Origin: Desulfotignum sp.
Lineage (GTDB): Bacteria > Desulfobacterota > Desulfobacteria > Desulfobacterales > Desulfobacteraceae
Length of the DNA stretch: 36,713 nt
NCBI GenBank assembly: GCA_011390615.1
Contig: JAABSB010000010.1
Location: forward strand, 1 to 36,713
Direction: 5' to 3'
Shown in pieces: positions 23,236-32,399 of the stretch (position 1 is the stretch's first letter; every line of letters starts with the position of its first letter). The notes below the pieces were generated by a model. It was not told the DNA's origin. It worked only from the letters and a program-made list of their open reading frames with translations, and searched no databases. A program made the translations under genes and the position numbers.

Positions 23236-24492
23236 TCAAACAGATCGGTGTTCTGTCCGTCCTGCAATGACAACCATTTTTACGGGGGTGATGCCGGTGA
23301 GATAACACAGGTCTGCCGGGGATGCCACATCCCAGATCACAAAATCCGCATCTTTACCCGGTTCCAGGCTGCCTTTGCGGTCTGCCAGGCCCAACGCCTT
23401 TGCCCCGTGGATGGTGGCCCCGGCCAGGGCCTCTTCACAGGTCAGTCCGAACAGGAGGCAGGCCATGTTCAGTACCGGGATCATGCTGTGCACCGGGCTG
23501 GATCCGGGATTGAGGTCCGTTGCCACGGCCATGGGAATGCACAGGCGCCGGAAAACGTCCAACGGCGGTACTTTTTTTTCCTTCAGATAGTAGAACGCCC
23601 CCGGCAGCAGCACCGCCACCGTGCCGTGCGCAGCCATTTTTTCTGCACCCTCTGTGGACAGGTATTCCAGGTGATCACAGGACAGTGCCCCCATTTGTGC
23701 AGCCATGGCCGTTCCGCTGGAGTCGGACAATTGCTCTGCGTGCAGCTTGACGGCAAATCCCAGGACAATGGCTGTTTCAAGCACCTGCCGGGTTTGTTCC
23801 CGGGAAAAGGCGATGGTTTCACAGAAAGCATCCACGGCCGTAGCAATGCCCTGATGCTTCACCGCAGGCAGCATCACCTGGGTAATTTCGCTGATATAGT
23901 CATCGGAACGGGAGGCAAATTCCGGGGGCAGGGCATGGGCACCTAAAAAAGTGGCGGTGATATGCTGGGGACAGGCTTTATTTAGCCGGCCGGCCACGGC
24001 CAGCATCTTAAGTTCCGTGTCCAGATCCAGGCCGTATCCGGATTTGATCTCTACGGTGGTGATACCCTGGGTGAGAAAATGGGCCATGCGACTGGATGCC
24101 AGGTCAAACAGGGTATTTTCTGAGGCAGCCCGGGTGGCTTTGACCGTGGACACAATACCGCCCCCGGCCTTTGCAATGTCAGCATAGGATGCCCCGTCTA
24201 GGCGCATCTCAAATTCCTTTGCCCGGGAACCGGCCCAGATCAGGTGGGTGTGGCAGTCCACAAACCCGGGCAGTATCCATTGGTTCCGGCAATTTGTTAC
24301 CATTTTACAACCAAGGGTTTCGGGCAGGGCATCCATTGGCCCGATCCAGGCAATTGATTTTCCGGATACCGCCAGGGCCGCATTTTCCATAATGCCGTAA
24401 TTCCCTTTGGCCATGGTGGCCACACGGCAGTGGGTGAACACCTGGTCGACATTTTCGGGGAATGGATTGCTGGTGTCAGGGAGAGTGGTCAT
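23236..24492 (-). CDS. hutI: Imidazolonepropionase HutI
   Basis: A 418-residue amidohydrolase for the third histidine-degradation step, 4-imidazolone-5-propionate to N-formimino-L-glutamate. Metal and substrate residues are in place: H81-x-H83 (VDCHTHLIWAGSR), the KSGYGLDLDTELKML segment, HAEQLSD, CDHLEY and the aspartate of ATDLNPGSSP. The start ATG 24492 has GAGGAAA upstream and lies 10 bases after the hutU stop. It is the last gene of the minus-strand hutUI transcript. Confidence 0.97.
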   Translation of the reverse strand: MTTLPDTSNPFPENVDQVFTHCRVATMAKGNYGIMENAALAVSGKSIAWIGPMDALPETLGCKMVTNCRNQWILPGFVDCHTHLIWAGSRAKEFEMRLDGASYADIAKAGGGIVSTVKATRAASENTLFDLASSRMAHFLTQGITTVEIKSGYGLDLDTELKMLAVAGRLNKACPQHITATFLGAHALPPEFASRSDDYISEITQVMLPAVKHQGIATAVDAFCETIAFSREQTRQVLETAIVLGFAVKLHAEQLSDSSGTAMAAQMGALSCDHLEYLSTEGAEKMAAHGTVAVLLPGAFYYLKEKKVPPLDVFRRLCIPMAVATDLNPGSSPVHSMIPVLNMACLLFGLTCEEALAGATIHGAKALGLADRKGSLEPGKDADFVIWDVASPADLCYLTGITPVKMVVIAGRTEHRSV

Positions 24493-24502
24493 GGATATTT
24501 CC

Positions 24503-26203
24503 TCACATGTTGATCATGGGCAGTTTTACCCCTTTGTCATTGGCCACATCAATGGCGGTCTGGTACCCGGCATCGGCATGGCGGATGATGCCGGTGCCAG
24601 GGTCATTGCGCAGCACCGTGGTCACCCGTTTTTCCGCTTCATCTGTGCCGTCGGCCACGGTCACCTGCCCCGCATGCAGGGCATAGCCGATGCCCACACC
24701 CCCGCCGTCATGGAAAGACACCCAGGTGGCACCGGAAGCCACATTGGTCATGCAGTTGAGCAATGCCCAGTCTGCCACGGCATCAGACCCGTCCTTCATG
24801 GCTTCTGTCTCCCGGAAAGGCGAGGCCACAGACCCGCAGTCCAGGTGGTCCCGTCCGATGACAATGGGTGCCTTTACCTTTCCGGTCCGTACCAGTTCGT
24901 TGAACAGTTTTCCCGCCTTTTCCCGCTCCCCGTATCCCAGCCAGCAGATCCTGGATGGCAGGCCCATATGTTCGATTTTTTCCCCTGCCATTTTCAGCCA
25001 GTTGATCATTTTGGTTTTTTCCGGGAACAGCTGCATGAGGGCTTCATCCGTCACACTGATATCTTCCGGGTCACCGGACAGGGCCGCCCACCGGAACGGG
25101 CCCTCGCCTCTGCAGAACAGCTCTCTGATATAGGCCGGTACAAAACCGGGATAGTCCATGGCATTGTCCACCCCCTTTTTCATGGCCTGGGCCCGCAGGT
25201 TGTTGCCGTAGTCAAAGGCAACGGCACCTTTGTCTTTCATGGCAAGGATGGCGCGCACATGTTCGGCCATGGAGTGCAGCGCCATCTCTTTGTAGGTGCC
25301 GGGATCGGATTTCCGCAGTTTCAGGGCATCTTCAAAGGAGATGCCCCTGGGAAAATACCCGTTGAGCTCATCATGGGCGCTGGTCTGGTCGGTGATCACA
25401 TCCGGGATAAATCCTTTATCCATCATGGCCGGCAGGATATCACCCACATTGGCGCACAACCCGATGGACAGGGGACGGCCTGTATCTGCTGCCTGCCGTG
25501 CCATGGCAATGGCCTGGTCCAGGTCGGGGGCTTCAACATCCAGATAGCGTTTTTCCAGCCGCTTGGTAATGCGGGAGGGATCGATTTCAATGCACAGGGC
25601 CACTCCATTGGCCATGGTCACGGACAGGGGCTGGGCCCCGCCCATCCCCCCAAGACCTGCAGTGACCACGATTTTGCCTGTGAGATCAGCGCCATAGTGT
25701 TTCTGGCCCAGGGAGGCAAAGGTTTCATAGGTACCCTGTAAAATGCCCTGGGTTCCGATATAGATCCATGACCCGGCAGTCATCTGACCGTACATGATCA
25801 GCCCTTTCTTGTCCAGTTCATGAAAATAGTCCCAGTTGGCCCAATGGGGTACGATATTGGCGTTGGCAATGAGCACCCGGGGAGCGTATGTGTGTGTTTT
25901 GAGCACGCCCACGGGTTTGCCCGACTGTACCAGCAGAGTTTCATCGTTTTCCAGATCCAGCAGGGTTCTGACAATGGCATCAAAGCAGTCCCAGTTTCTG
26001 GCGGCCTTGCCCAGCCCCCCGTAAACAATGAGTGCATCCGGATTCTCTCCGTTGTCCGGATCCAGGTTGTTGCACAGCATGCGCAAGGCTGCCTCCTGGT
26101 ACCAGCCTTTGCAGTGGAGCTGGCTGCCCCTGGGGGCCTTCACCGACCGGGGTTTGCCGCAGCCGATTTTCAGATCTTGTAACAGTTTTTTCCTGGCATC
26201 CAT
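24503..26203 (-). CDS. hutU: Urocanate hydratase HutU
   Basis: A 566-residue NAD-dependent urocanase, the second step, urocanate to 4-imidazolone-5-propionate. The NAD-binding loop [11 protein letters not shown] is near residue 190, and the conserved active-site cysteine is C420 in LPSRICWLG, equivalent to Cys410 of the Pseudomonas enzyme. The length agrees with the family (about 555). The start ATG 26203 has a strong GAGGAGG site. It is the first gene of hutUI and is transcribed away from hutC. Confidence 0.98.
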   Translation of the reverse strand: MDARKKLLQDLKIGCGKPRSVKAPRGSQLHCKGWYQEAALRMLCNNLDPDNGENPDALIVYGGLGKAARNWDCFDAIVRTLLDLENDETLLVQSGKPVGVLKTHTYAPRVLIANANIVPHWANWDYFHELDKKGLIMYGQMTAGSWIYIGTQGILQGTYETFASLGQKHYGADLTGKIVVTAGLGGMGGAQPLSVTMANGVALCIEIDPSRITKRLEKRYLDVEAPDLDQAIAMARQAADTGRPLSIGLCANVGDILPAMMDKGFIPDVITDQTSAHDELNGYFPRGISFEDALKLRKSDPGTYKEMALHSMAEHVRAILAMKDKGAVAFDYGNNLRAQAMKKGVDNAMDYPGFVPAYIRELFCRGEGPFRWAALSGDPEDISVTDEALMQLFPEKTKMINWLKMAGEKIEHMGLPSRICWLGYGEREKAGKLFNELVRTGKVKAPIVIGRDHLDCGSVASPFRETEAMKDGSDAVADWALLNCMTNVASGATWVSFHDGGGVGIGYALHAGQVTVADGTDEAEKRVTTVLRNDPGTGIIRHADAGYQTAIDVANDKGVKLPMINM

Positions 26204-26221
26204 TTTTTCCTCCTCAAGGTG

Positions 26222-26250
26222 TTGACTTTTATGTGTGGATTGGCTATTAC
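26222..26250 (+). promoter_or_regulatory. Candidate hutC-hutH promoter
   Basis: TTGACT (26222-26227) and TATTAC (26245-26250) are separated by exactly 17 bases on the plus strand. The palindromic operator begins inside the -10 element. Confidence 0.55.
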
Positions 26251-26265
26251 TTGTCTATACAAGTA
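26248..26265. promoter_or_regulatory. Palindromic operator, probable HutC site
   Basis: An inverted repeat, TACTTGT-CTAT-ACAAGTA, has perfect 7-bp arms. It resembles the TTGTATATACAA-type sites bound by HutC and other GntR/UTRA repressors. It overlaps the -10 elements of both divergent promoters, so one bound dimer could silence both hut transcripts; urocanate is the usual inducer in this family. Confidence 0.7.
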
Positions 26266-26280
26266 TAGATATCATGTCAA
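26254..26280 (-). promoter_or_regulatory. Candidate hutU-hutI promoter
   Basis: On the minus strand a consensus TTGACA (26280-26275) precedes TATAGA (26259-26254) with a 15-base spacer, shorter than ideal. The -10 lies within the palindromic operator. Confidence 0.45.
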
Positions 26281-26288
26281 GCGTTTTT

Positions 26289-26362
26289 TGAGGTATGAAT
26301 TATGAGGTATGAGGATGTTAGCCAGGCAATTTTCCGTCCTAAACCTCACCTTTCATACCTCA
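26289..26362 (+). repeat. TGAGGTATGA repeat cluster and hairpin in the hutC leader
   Basis: TGAGGTATGA occurs at 26289-26298 and 26303-26312 and, inverted, at 26353-26362. The outer copies form a perfect 11-bp inverted repeat (26289-26299 with 26352-26362) around a 52-base loop. The cluster lies between the hutC promoter and the GTG start. It may be a small mobile repeat or a leader structure. Confidence 0.6.
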
Positions 26363-26379
26363 CAACTAAAGGATTTATA

Positions 26380-27108
26380 GTGGAAACTTCAGTAAGGCCC
26401 CGGGCTTTGTATGAACAGATCAAGCAGCAGATCATGCAGGAGATTGATGCCGGCCGCCTGACACCCGATGACCGGGTGCCATCGGAAACCCGTCTGGCAA
26501 AGGAGTTCAGGGCCTCCCGCATGACCGCTAACCGGGCACTCAAGGAGTTGGCCGAAGAGGGCCGCATCATCCGGATCCAGGGGGTAGGCACCTTTGTGGC
26601 CCGGCCCAAGCCGGAAGCGGCCCTGCTGGAGATCAAGAGCATTGCCAGAGAAATCGCCGACTGGGGCGGGGTCCATTCCTGTGAGGTCCTGGTGCTGGCA
26701 GAAGAAACAGTGACCCGGGATATCGGTACAAAAATGGGCCTGGCCCCGGGCACGGATCTCTTTCATTCCATTGTCCTGCACAAAGACCGGGGGGTGGGAG
26801 TACAGTATTCAGAGCGCTATATCAATCCAAAGGTGGCCCCGGATTACCTGGCACAGGATTATACACAGATCACCCCCAGTGATTACCTGCTTAAGGTTGC
26901 CCCGGTCCAGGAGGCGGAACATGTGATTGAGGCGGTGCGGTGTCCTTCCCATGTGCGTGCCCACCTACAGATCAGTGCGGATGAACCCTGCCTGCGCCTG
27001 ACCCGGCGCACCTGGTCCTTTGACCGTGTGGCCACCTTCAGCACCATGATTTCACCGGGCTTCCGGTATAAACTCAAGGGAAAATTCAACAGAGGAACAA
27101 ACCAATGA
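26380..27108 (+). CDS. hutC: Histidine utilisation repressor HutC (GntR/UTRA)
   Basis: A 242-residue GntR-family regulator with an N-terminal winged helix (about 8-75, SRMTANRALKELAEEGRIIRIQGVGTFVA) and a UTRA ligand-binding domain (about 95-235). I chose GTG 26380, preceded by AAAGGA with a 7-base spacer; it gives the normal HutC length and begins right before the YEQIKQQI helix. The frame stays open to an ATG at 26302, but that extension translates the TGAGGTATGA repeats. The gene overlaps hutH by ATGA and diverges from hutU across the operator, so it probably controls both transcripts and itself. Confidence 0.93.
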   Translation: METSVRPRALYEQIKQQIMQEIDAGRLTPDDRVPSETRLAKEFRASRMTANRALKELAEEGRIIRIQGVGTFVARPKPEAALLEIKSIAREIADWGGVHSCEVLVLAEETVTRDIGTKMGLAPGTDLFHSIVLHKDRGVGVQYSERYINPKVAPDYLAQDYTQITPSDYLLKVAPVQEAEHVIEAVRCPSHVRAHLQISADEPCLRLTRRTWSFDRVATFSTMISPGFRYKLKGKFNRGTNQ

Positions 27109-28637
27109 ACCAGACCATTGTCGTGAATGGAAATGATTTTCAACTGGAAGATTTGGTGGATATTGCCAGAAATAGCCGAAATATCGCCATTGCCGATTCC
27201 TCCAAAGCCCGAATCAACAAGGCCCGGACCCTGGTGGACACCTGGGTGAACAATGGAGAGCGCATTTACGGTGTGACCACCGGTTTCGGGGCCCTGTCCG
27301 AGGTCACCATTTCCCTGGCAGACACTCGGCGGCTCCAGAAAAAAATTTTGTTTTCCCATGCTGCCGGCATGGGGCGGGAGATGGAAGCGGATGTGGTCCG
27401 GGCCATGATGGCCCTGCGGATCAATGATTTCTGCCGGGGCAATTCCGGGCTGCGTCTTGAAACCATCCAGATGCTGGCGGACATGCTCAACAGCGGCATT
27501 GTGCCCATGGTGCCGGAAAAAGGGTCGGTGGGGGCCAGCGGGGACCTGGTGCCCATGGCCCACCTTGCCCTGGTGATGATTGGTGAAGGAGAAGCCTTTG
27601 TGGACGGCATCCGCATGTCCGGTGTCAAGGCCTTGGCATCCCGGTCCCTGGAACATTTGGAACTGGCGGCCGGAGAAGGCCTGGCCCTGATCAACGGCAC
27701 CCAGTTCATGATTGCCCTGGGGTGCCTGGCACTGCATGATGCCCTGAACCTGTGCAAGCATGCGGATATTGCCGCATCCATGAGCCTGGAAACCCTCATG
27801 GGCACCAGAACCGCCTTTGATCCCAGGATCCACCAGGCACGGCCCCACCAGGGCCAGATCATGGCGGCCCAAAACATGCTGAAAATTACGGAAAATTCAG
27901 AAATCATCTCTTCCCATGAGGACTGCTCCCGGGTCCAGGATGCCTATACCCTGCGGTGTTCTCCCCAGGTTCATGGGGCGTCCTGGGATGCCTTTGCCTA
28001 TGTGGACAAGGTGATCCGGGTGGAAATGAACGCCTCCACGGAAAACCCATTGATCTTTCCTGAATCCGAAGAATTTTTATCCGGCGGCAATTTCCACGGC
28101 CAGCCCCTGGCCCTGGCCTGTGACTTTTTGGGCATTGCCATAGCCGAGCTGGCCAATATCTCCGAGCGGCGCATCGAACGCCTGGTGAACCCCTACCTGT
28201 CTGGTTTGCCGGCATTTCTGGTGGAAGACGGCGGGCTCAATTCCGGGTATATGATCGCCCAGTATGCGGCAGCGGCCCTGGTGTCTGAAAACAAGGTGCT
28301 GGCCCATCCCGCATCCGTGGATTCCATCCCGACCTCTGCCAACAAGGAGGACCATGTTTCCATGGGGGCCATTGCCGCCAGAAAATGTCGGGATATCGTG
28401 GAAAACGCCGAAGATGTCATTGCCATTGAATTGTTGTGCGGGGCCCAGGCCATTGACCTGTTCACCAATATCAAGGCAGGGGAGGGCACCCTGGCAGCAT
28501 ATAACACCATCCGGCAGCAGGTGGATTACATGAAAGAAGACCGGCTGCTGTCCACAGACATTGCAACAATCAAACAGATGCTCAAAGAGGGGGCCATTGT
28601 CCGGGCAGTGGAAGCGGCAGTGGGCAAACTGTACTAA
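27105..28637 (+). CDS. hutH: Histidine ammonia-lyase HutH
   Basis: A 510-residue lyase that converts L-histidine to urocanate and ammonia, the first step of the pathway. The MIO prosthetic group forms from A144-S145-G146 in GSVGASGDL. Further family segments include YGVTTGFG near the N-terminus, the NGTQFM segment and the QDAYTLRCSPQVHG-like VQDAYTLRCSPQ. The start ATG 27105 overlaps the hutC stop, so the repressor and the first enzyme are made together. Confidence 0.98.
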   Translation: MNQTIVVNGNDFQLEDLVDIARNSRNIAIADSSKARINKARTLVDTWVNNGERIYGVTTGFGALSEVTISLADTRRLQKKILFSHAAGMGREMEADVVRAMMALRINDFCRGNSGLRLETIQMLADMLNSGIVPMVPEKGSVGASGDLVPMAHLALVMIGEGEAFVDGIRMSGVKALASRSLEHLELAAGEGLALINGTQFMIALGCLALHDALNLCKHADIAASMSLETLMGTRTAFDPRIHQARPHQGQIMAAQNMLKITENSEIISSHEDCSRVQDAYTLRCSPQVHGASWDAFAYVDKVIRVEMNASTENPLIFPESEEFLSGGNFHGQPLALACDFLGIAIAELANISERRIERLVNPYLSGLPAFLVEDGGLNSGYMIAQYAAAALVSENKVLAHPASVDSIPTSANKEDHVSMGAIAARKCRDIVENAEDVIAIELLCGAQAIDLFTNIKAGEGTLAAYNTIRQQVDYMKEDRLLSTDIATIKQMLKEGAIVRAVEAAVGKLY

Positions 28638-28638
28638 C

Positions 28639-28651
28639 GCGGGAAGCCCGC
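28639..28651 (+). other. Short hairpin after hutH
   Basis: GCGGG and CCCGC pair around an AAG loop two bases after the hutH stop. The nearest T-rich tract begins some 17 bases further on, so it is at best a weak terminator between the convergent hutH and UPF0280 genes. Confidence 0.3.
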
Positions 28652-28710
28652 AACCCAGGTGCCGCTCCTTATTTTCTTGTTTTTTAAACAGAAACTGTCG
28701 CGTAAGGCGC

Positions 28711-29436
28711 CTAAAGCCGCACCAGCTTCAGGCTGCCCCACAGCCCGATCTGTGCGCCCACAACGATCACCAGGCCCTGGATCCCGGGGATCTGCCTGCC
28801 TTTTTCCAGGGTGCCGGGGATGTCATCACCGGTGTTGACCCGGTTGGCCAGGCCGGTGGCTGTGGCATCCGCCAGCATGCAGGACCGGGCCATGACCATG
28901 ACTGCATCTGCCTTGCCAAAACTTGTGGAATGCCCGAATGTGCCTGATGAGGTGCAGACCCCGAAGCCGGTGTCCTGTTTAGGCACCTGTATGCCCGTGG
29001 TCATACTGAATGGAGAGCTGCCGGCAAAAATCGTGAGTACGGTGTCGGTGCGGGAGCAGATAAAAATATCGCCGCCGTTTTCCACGATGACCTCGGAAGA
29101 AAAGGACAGCAGATGCCGGCCGGTATACTCAGCCACTGCCCCTGCCACGGCTGCCATGGGTCCAACCTGTGCCGCAGCGGCCGCATGCGCCATATCCCGG
29201 ATGATCAGAGATGCCTTGTCCGGAACTTTTACAGGCACCAGGGAGCCGGCAAAGGCGGGATGCTTTTGGATATGGTGTTCTATCAATCCCCGGCACCGGC
29301 CAACCGCCTGGATGGCCTGTTTCGACAGGTCGGTAGCCGCCTGGATGTGCAGGTTGGTCTCCTGTACAGTTATTTCAAAGGAAGTCAGCCCTTTTTTCCT
29401 TTGCTGCTGCCGGTAAATGCGGCGGTCTTCAAACAT
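28711..29436 (-). CDS. UPF0280 family protein (ApbE-like fold)
   Basis: A 241-residue protein of the UPF0280 family, related in fold to the flavin transferase ApbE. Recognisable segments are AAAAAQVGPMAAVAGAVAEY, VENGGDIFI, SFGKADAVMVMA and ADATATGLANRV. No signal peptide is present. The family has no agreed function; members are common in methanogens and anaerobes. The start overlaps the last 8 bases of the dGTPase-like gene, so translation is coupled. Confidence 0.85.
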   Translation of the reverse strand: MFEDRRIYRQQQRKKGLTSFEITVQETNLHIQAATDLSKQAIQAVGRCRGLIEHHIQKHPAFAGSLVPVKVPDKASLIIRDMAHAAAAAQVGPMAAVAGAVAEYTGRHLLSFSSEVIVENGGDIFICSRTDTVLTIFAGSSPFSMTTGIQVPKQDTGFGVCTSSGTFGHSTSFGKADAVMVMARSCMLADATATGLANRVNTGDDIPGTLEKGRQIPGIQGLVIVVGAQIGLWGSLKLVRL

Positions 29437-30598
29437 GGTCCACCGGTTTGGGACGCAGACGGGCAGGGGCCTGGCGGATAAAATAGGAATCGGTCATGCC
29501 GGAGATGAAATCCCGCACCATCTGGGGGCGCGAATGGGTCTGGCAGTAGGTGTTGGACATGTCCGCCAGAAACCGGGTAAAGATGGCAGATGACCGGTTT
29601 TTTTTTTCCAGGTCATCCAGGTATCGGGAAAACAGGTGTTCATATATTGTGCCGATGGATCCCAGGTGCTGTTTGATGGCCGGGTTTTTGTATATACGGC
29701 TGTAATTGAAATCTTTGAGTGTCTGCAGGGCCTGGCTAGTTTCTTCTGAAAACCCCACAAAGGGCTGGTCCAGGCTGGTTGCGATCAGATCGGTCACCAG
29801 GGTGAACACTATGGTGCCGTTGGTGCTGCCCAGGGTTGTGCGGCACAGATCCGGGATCTGGTCGCGTTTTACCACTCCCAGGCGGATGCCGTCCTCCAGG
29901 TCCCGGCCGATGTAGCTGATGGTGTCGGCCATGCGCACCACGCACCCTTCCAGGGTCATGGGAGAAAAGCCGGCCTGCTTTTTTTTGTGAAACGATCCGA
30001 TCATGTGGTCCAGATCGGCAAAGGTCCTTTGTCCATGTGGTGCCAGCTGTTGGATATGGGTTTCACCGTCATGGCACAAAATGGCATCCAGGGTCTGGAG
30101 GCTCAGGTTCCACCCGCTGCCCTTGCGTTCAATTTTATCCAGAAACTGGAGGCTCTGGACATTGTGGTGAAAATATCCGGCCCCGCCGGCATGGGTCAAT
30201 CTGGACAAAAACCGCTCGCCGTCATGGCCGAACGGGGGATGACCGATGTCATGGCCTAAACTGGCCGCCTCGATCAGGTCCTGGTTGAGCCCCAGGTAAC
30301 GGCCGATGGTTCTTGCCACCCGGGACAACAGCTGCACATGCAGTACCCGGTGGGTGAGATGGTCGTTCTGGATCAGGGAAAAGACCTGGGTTTTGTCAAT
30401 GTACCGGGTAAAGGCCAGGGAGTTGAGTATCCGGTCAGCATCCTGGCTGAAGGCCTGGCGGTATTCATTGTGTGCCATTTTTTCTGGATGCCGCCGGACA
30501 GCAGACCGGGAAAGACATGCCAGGGATCCCAGCGTTTCCTGTTCCCTGTTGTCCAGGCGCTGCTGCAGATCCCTGGCTTTTTTCAGGCGGTCATCCAC
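29429..30598 (-). CDS. dgt: dGTPase-like HD-domain triphosphohydrolase
   Basis: A 389-residue HD-superfamily protein related to deoxyguanosinetriphosphate triphosphohydrolases, which split dNTPs into nucleoside and triphosphate. Metal residues are visible: H83 (LTHRVLH), H116-D117 (SLGHDIGHPPFGHDGE), and the later MADTISYIGRDLED aspartate. H120 and H125 in the same loop are typical of the Dgt group. Sequence length and the missing insert fit the shorter 'dGTPase-like, type 2' group. The ribosome site is weak. It lies between an Mrp-type ATPase and UPF0280. Confidence 0.9.
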   Translation of the reverse strand: MDDRLKKARDLQQRLDNREQETLGSLACLSRSAVRRHPEKMAHNEYRQAFSQDADRILNSLAFTRYIDKTQVFSLIQNDHLTHRVLHVQLLSRVARTIGRYLGLNQDLIEAASLGHDIGHPPFGHDGERFLSRLTHAGGAGYFHHNVQSLQFLDKIERKGSGWNLSLQTLDAILCHDGETHIQQLAPHGQRTFADLDHMIGSFHKKKQAGFSPMTLEGCVVRMADTISYIGRDLEDGIRLGVVKRDQIPDLCRTTLGSTNGTIVFTLVTDLIATSLDQPFVGFSEETSQALQTLKDFNYSRIYKNPAIKQHLGSIGTIYEHLFSRYLDDLEKKNRSSAIFTRFLADMSNTYCQTHSRPQMVRDFISGMTDSYFIRQAPARLRPKPVDHV

Positions 30599-30695
30599 GG
30601 TGTGATCCCTGTCATCTCAATTCAGGCGGTTAACAGGGACGGACAACATTCGGACAAACGGGATTTGTTCACATGTCCGGCCCCTGATACACCAT

Positions 30696-31565
30696 CTAAA
30701 GCTGTTTGATGATGTTGTCCACCACCTTGCCAAAGGCTTTGGTAAACGGGGTTTCTTTGTCCTGGAACATGATGGGAACCCCCTGGTCCCCTGAAACCAC
30801 CACGCCGGTGTCAAAGGGGATGGAACCCAGAAAGGTGAGACCTTGTTCCCTGGCGGTTTTTTCGCCGCCCCCGTTCATGAACAGGTCAATGGCTTCATTA
30901 CAGTGGGGACAGGTAAAACCGGACATGTTTTCCACGATGCCCAGAGTTTTGAGTTTCACGGTTTTGCAGAAAGATATGGATTTTCTGATGTCTGCCAGGG
31001 CCACCTCCTGGGGGGTGGTCACAATCACGCCCAATGCTTCAGGAATGGTCTGGACTACGGTAAGGGGCTCGTCTCCGGTGCCGGGAGGCGCGTCAATGAC
31101 CAGAAAATCCAGGTCTCCCCAGTCCACCATGCCCACAAACTGCTGGATCATGCCGGCCTTGGCTGGCCCCCGCCAGATGATGGCCTGGTCCTTGTCCTGC
31201 ATCAGGGCCTGAACAGACACCACTTTGAGGTTGTCATTGATCTGTTTGGGAATAAGGCGCTGCTGGTCAGGGGTGATATCCAGCAGTTCGGTGAGTCCCA
31301 GCATCTGGGCAATGGACGGTCCATGCACATCCACATCCATAAGCCCTGTCTTGTATCCCTTTTTTGACAACACCGCTGCCAGGTTGGCGGATACACTGCT
31401 TTTGCCCACGCCGCCCTTGCCTGAGAGTACGAAAATCTTATGTTTTATCCTGGCCAGAGACGTCTTGATCATGGCCTGCTGTTCCTGCTGTTTTCTGGCC
31501 ATATCCCCTTCCTGGGAAGGACATCCCTGGGGTTTTTTTGCCTTGTCAACGCTGTCGTGAATCAT
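30696..31565 (-). CDS. Mrp/NBP35-type iron-sulfur carrier ATPase (ApbC family)
   Basis: A 289-residue P-loop ATPase that in its family carries 4Fe-4S clusters to target apoproteins. The deviant Walker A is GKGGVGKSS at 49-57, Walker B is FLVIDAPPGTGDEP, and the cluster-binding CxxC is in GFTCPHCNEAI. A short N-terminal stretch has a Cys (GCPSQEG) as in the longer Nbp35-like forms. I chose ATG 31565, in the reach of AAGGAG; the frame start at 31628 lacks a site. It follows the LolB-like gene in the same direction. Confidence 0.9.
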   Translation of the reverse strand: MIHDSVDKAKKPQGCPSQEGDMARKQQEQQAMIKTSLARIKHKIFVLSGKGGVGKSSVSANLAAVLSKKGYKTGLMDVDVHGPSIAQMLGLTELLDITPDQQRLIPKQINDNLKVVSVQALMQDKDQAIIWRGPAKAGMIQQFVGMVDWGDLDFLVIDAPPGTGDEPLTVVQTIPEALGVIVTTPQEVALADIRKSISFCKTVKLKTLGIVENMSGFTCPHCNEAIDLFMNGGGEKTAREQGLTFLGSIPFDTGVVVSGDQGVPIMFQDKETPFTKAFGKVVDNIIKQL

Positions 31566-31640
31566 TGTATTGTATATCTCCTTTTGAGAGGTCCATGGTT
31601 GCTGTCTTAATTTTAATGGTTGCACCACAACCTATAATTG

Positions 31641-32399
31641 TCATGATCCGCCTGGTGTCAACTGGAAAACCGATTCTTTTACAGGTATGTTGGGCCAGAA
31701 ACGGGTGATGCGTACCTGGGCTTTTTGCAGGCTGCCGCTGGTAATGGTCATGTGCACAGGGACCATGTTTTTTTTAATCCTGTCAAAGGCATGGTAATGG
31801 ATTTCCCAGCGGGCGGTATCCTCTCTGTCCAGCAGCCGCAGCGTATTTAAGGTATCATCTGGTTGCAGCACCAGTTCCTGGGAAAGAGAACTGAACTTTT
31901 TGCGCAGCCTGATTCGAAAAGGGTCATTCGGCAGAAACCAGGCATCATCAAAACTCTGGACAGGGATTCGCCCTAAGAGCAGGGATATCAAATCCGAGAG
32001 CCTTACCGGCACCTGGGTGTAGGGTTCCAGATCAGGGTTTTCAGATGCTGGAGAATAGGGTTTGTGGCGGCCTGTATGGGAAAGAAAGGTAACCCGGCTG
32101 CCGTCTGCCACAATGGTCTCCACAGGATGACCAGAGGCGGTGAAGGTCATGCGTACCTTGTTGGGGGCCTGGGCAGCCCAGGCGATCTGGAACGTCTGTA
32201 TGCTGTTTCCTGATTCCAGGCGCACCCTGCCGGTTCCCTTGCTTGTGCGGATGTCTTGATTCATGTTCCGGATGGCTGCTGCAGACTGCCATGCTGTCTT
32301 GTCCAGAACTGGATCAGTTTCGGGCCGGGGTTTGGCACAGCCGGTCAGGCATACAGCGCAGACCAGGGCAGTAAGAAACAGGATATGGACAGGTTTCAT
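31641..32399 (-). CDS. LolB-like outer-membrane lipoprotein
   Basis: A 252-residue lipoprotein with signal peptide and lipobox L-T-G-C21. The mature part has beta-strand-rich stretches (FQIAWAAQAPNKVRMTFTASG, ETIVADGSRVTFLS) like the LolA/LolB or DUF4292 fold used in lipoprotein or lipid handling. A +2 alanine predicts outer-membrane sorting. The start overlaps the TPR lipoprotein stop by 4 bases, so the two are coupled. True LolB function is not shown; it may be a structural relative. Confidence 0.75.
   Translation of the reverse strand: MKPVHILFLTALVCAVCLTGCAKPRPETDPVLDKTAWQSAAAIRNMNQDIRTSKGTGRVRLESGNSIQTFQIAWAAQAPNKVRMTFTASGHPVETIVADGSRVTFLSHTGRHKPYSPASENPDLEPYTQVPVRLSDLISLLLGRIPVQSFDDAWFLPNDPFRIRLRKKFSSLSQELVLQPDDTLNTLRLLDREDTARWEIHYHAFDRIKKNMVPVHMTITSGSLQKAQVRITRFWPNIPVKESVFQLTPGGS

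Noticed and set aside
24407-25741. A 444-codon open frame on the plus strand opposite hutU and hutI.
   Set aside because: It mirrors codon positions of two undoubted genes on the other strand, has a biased His/Gly/Phe composition, and resembles no protein family.
26302-26379. N-terminal extension of HutC from an ATG at 26302.
   Set aside because: It would translate the TGAGGTATGA repeats and make the repressor 26 residues longer than relatives; GTG 26380 has a good ribosome site.
26883-27872. A 329-codon minus-strand frame opposite hutC and hutH.
   Set aside because: Both plus-strand genes are certain and the opposing frame is rich in His/Gln/Gly, as expected for a shadow of G/C-rich coding sequence.
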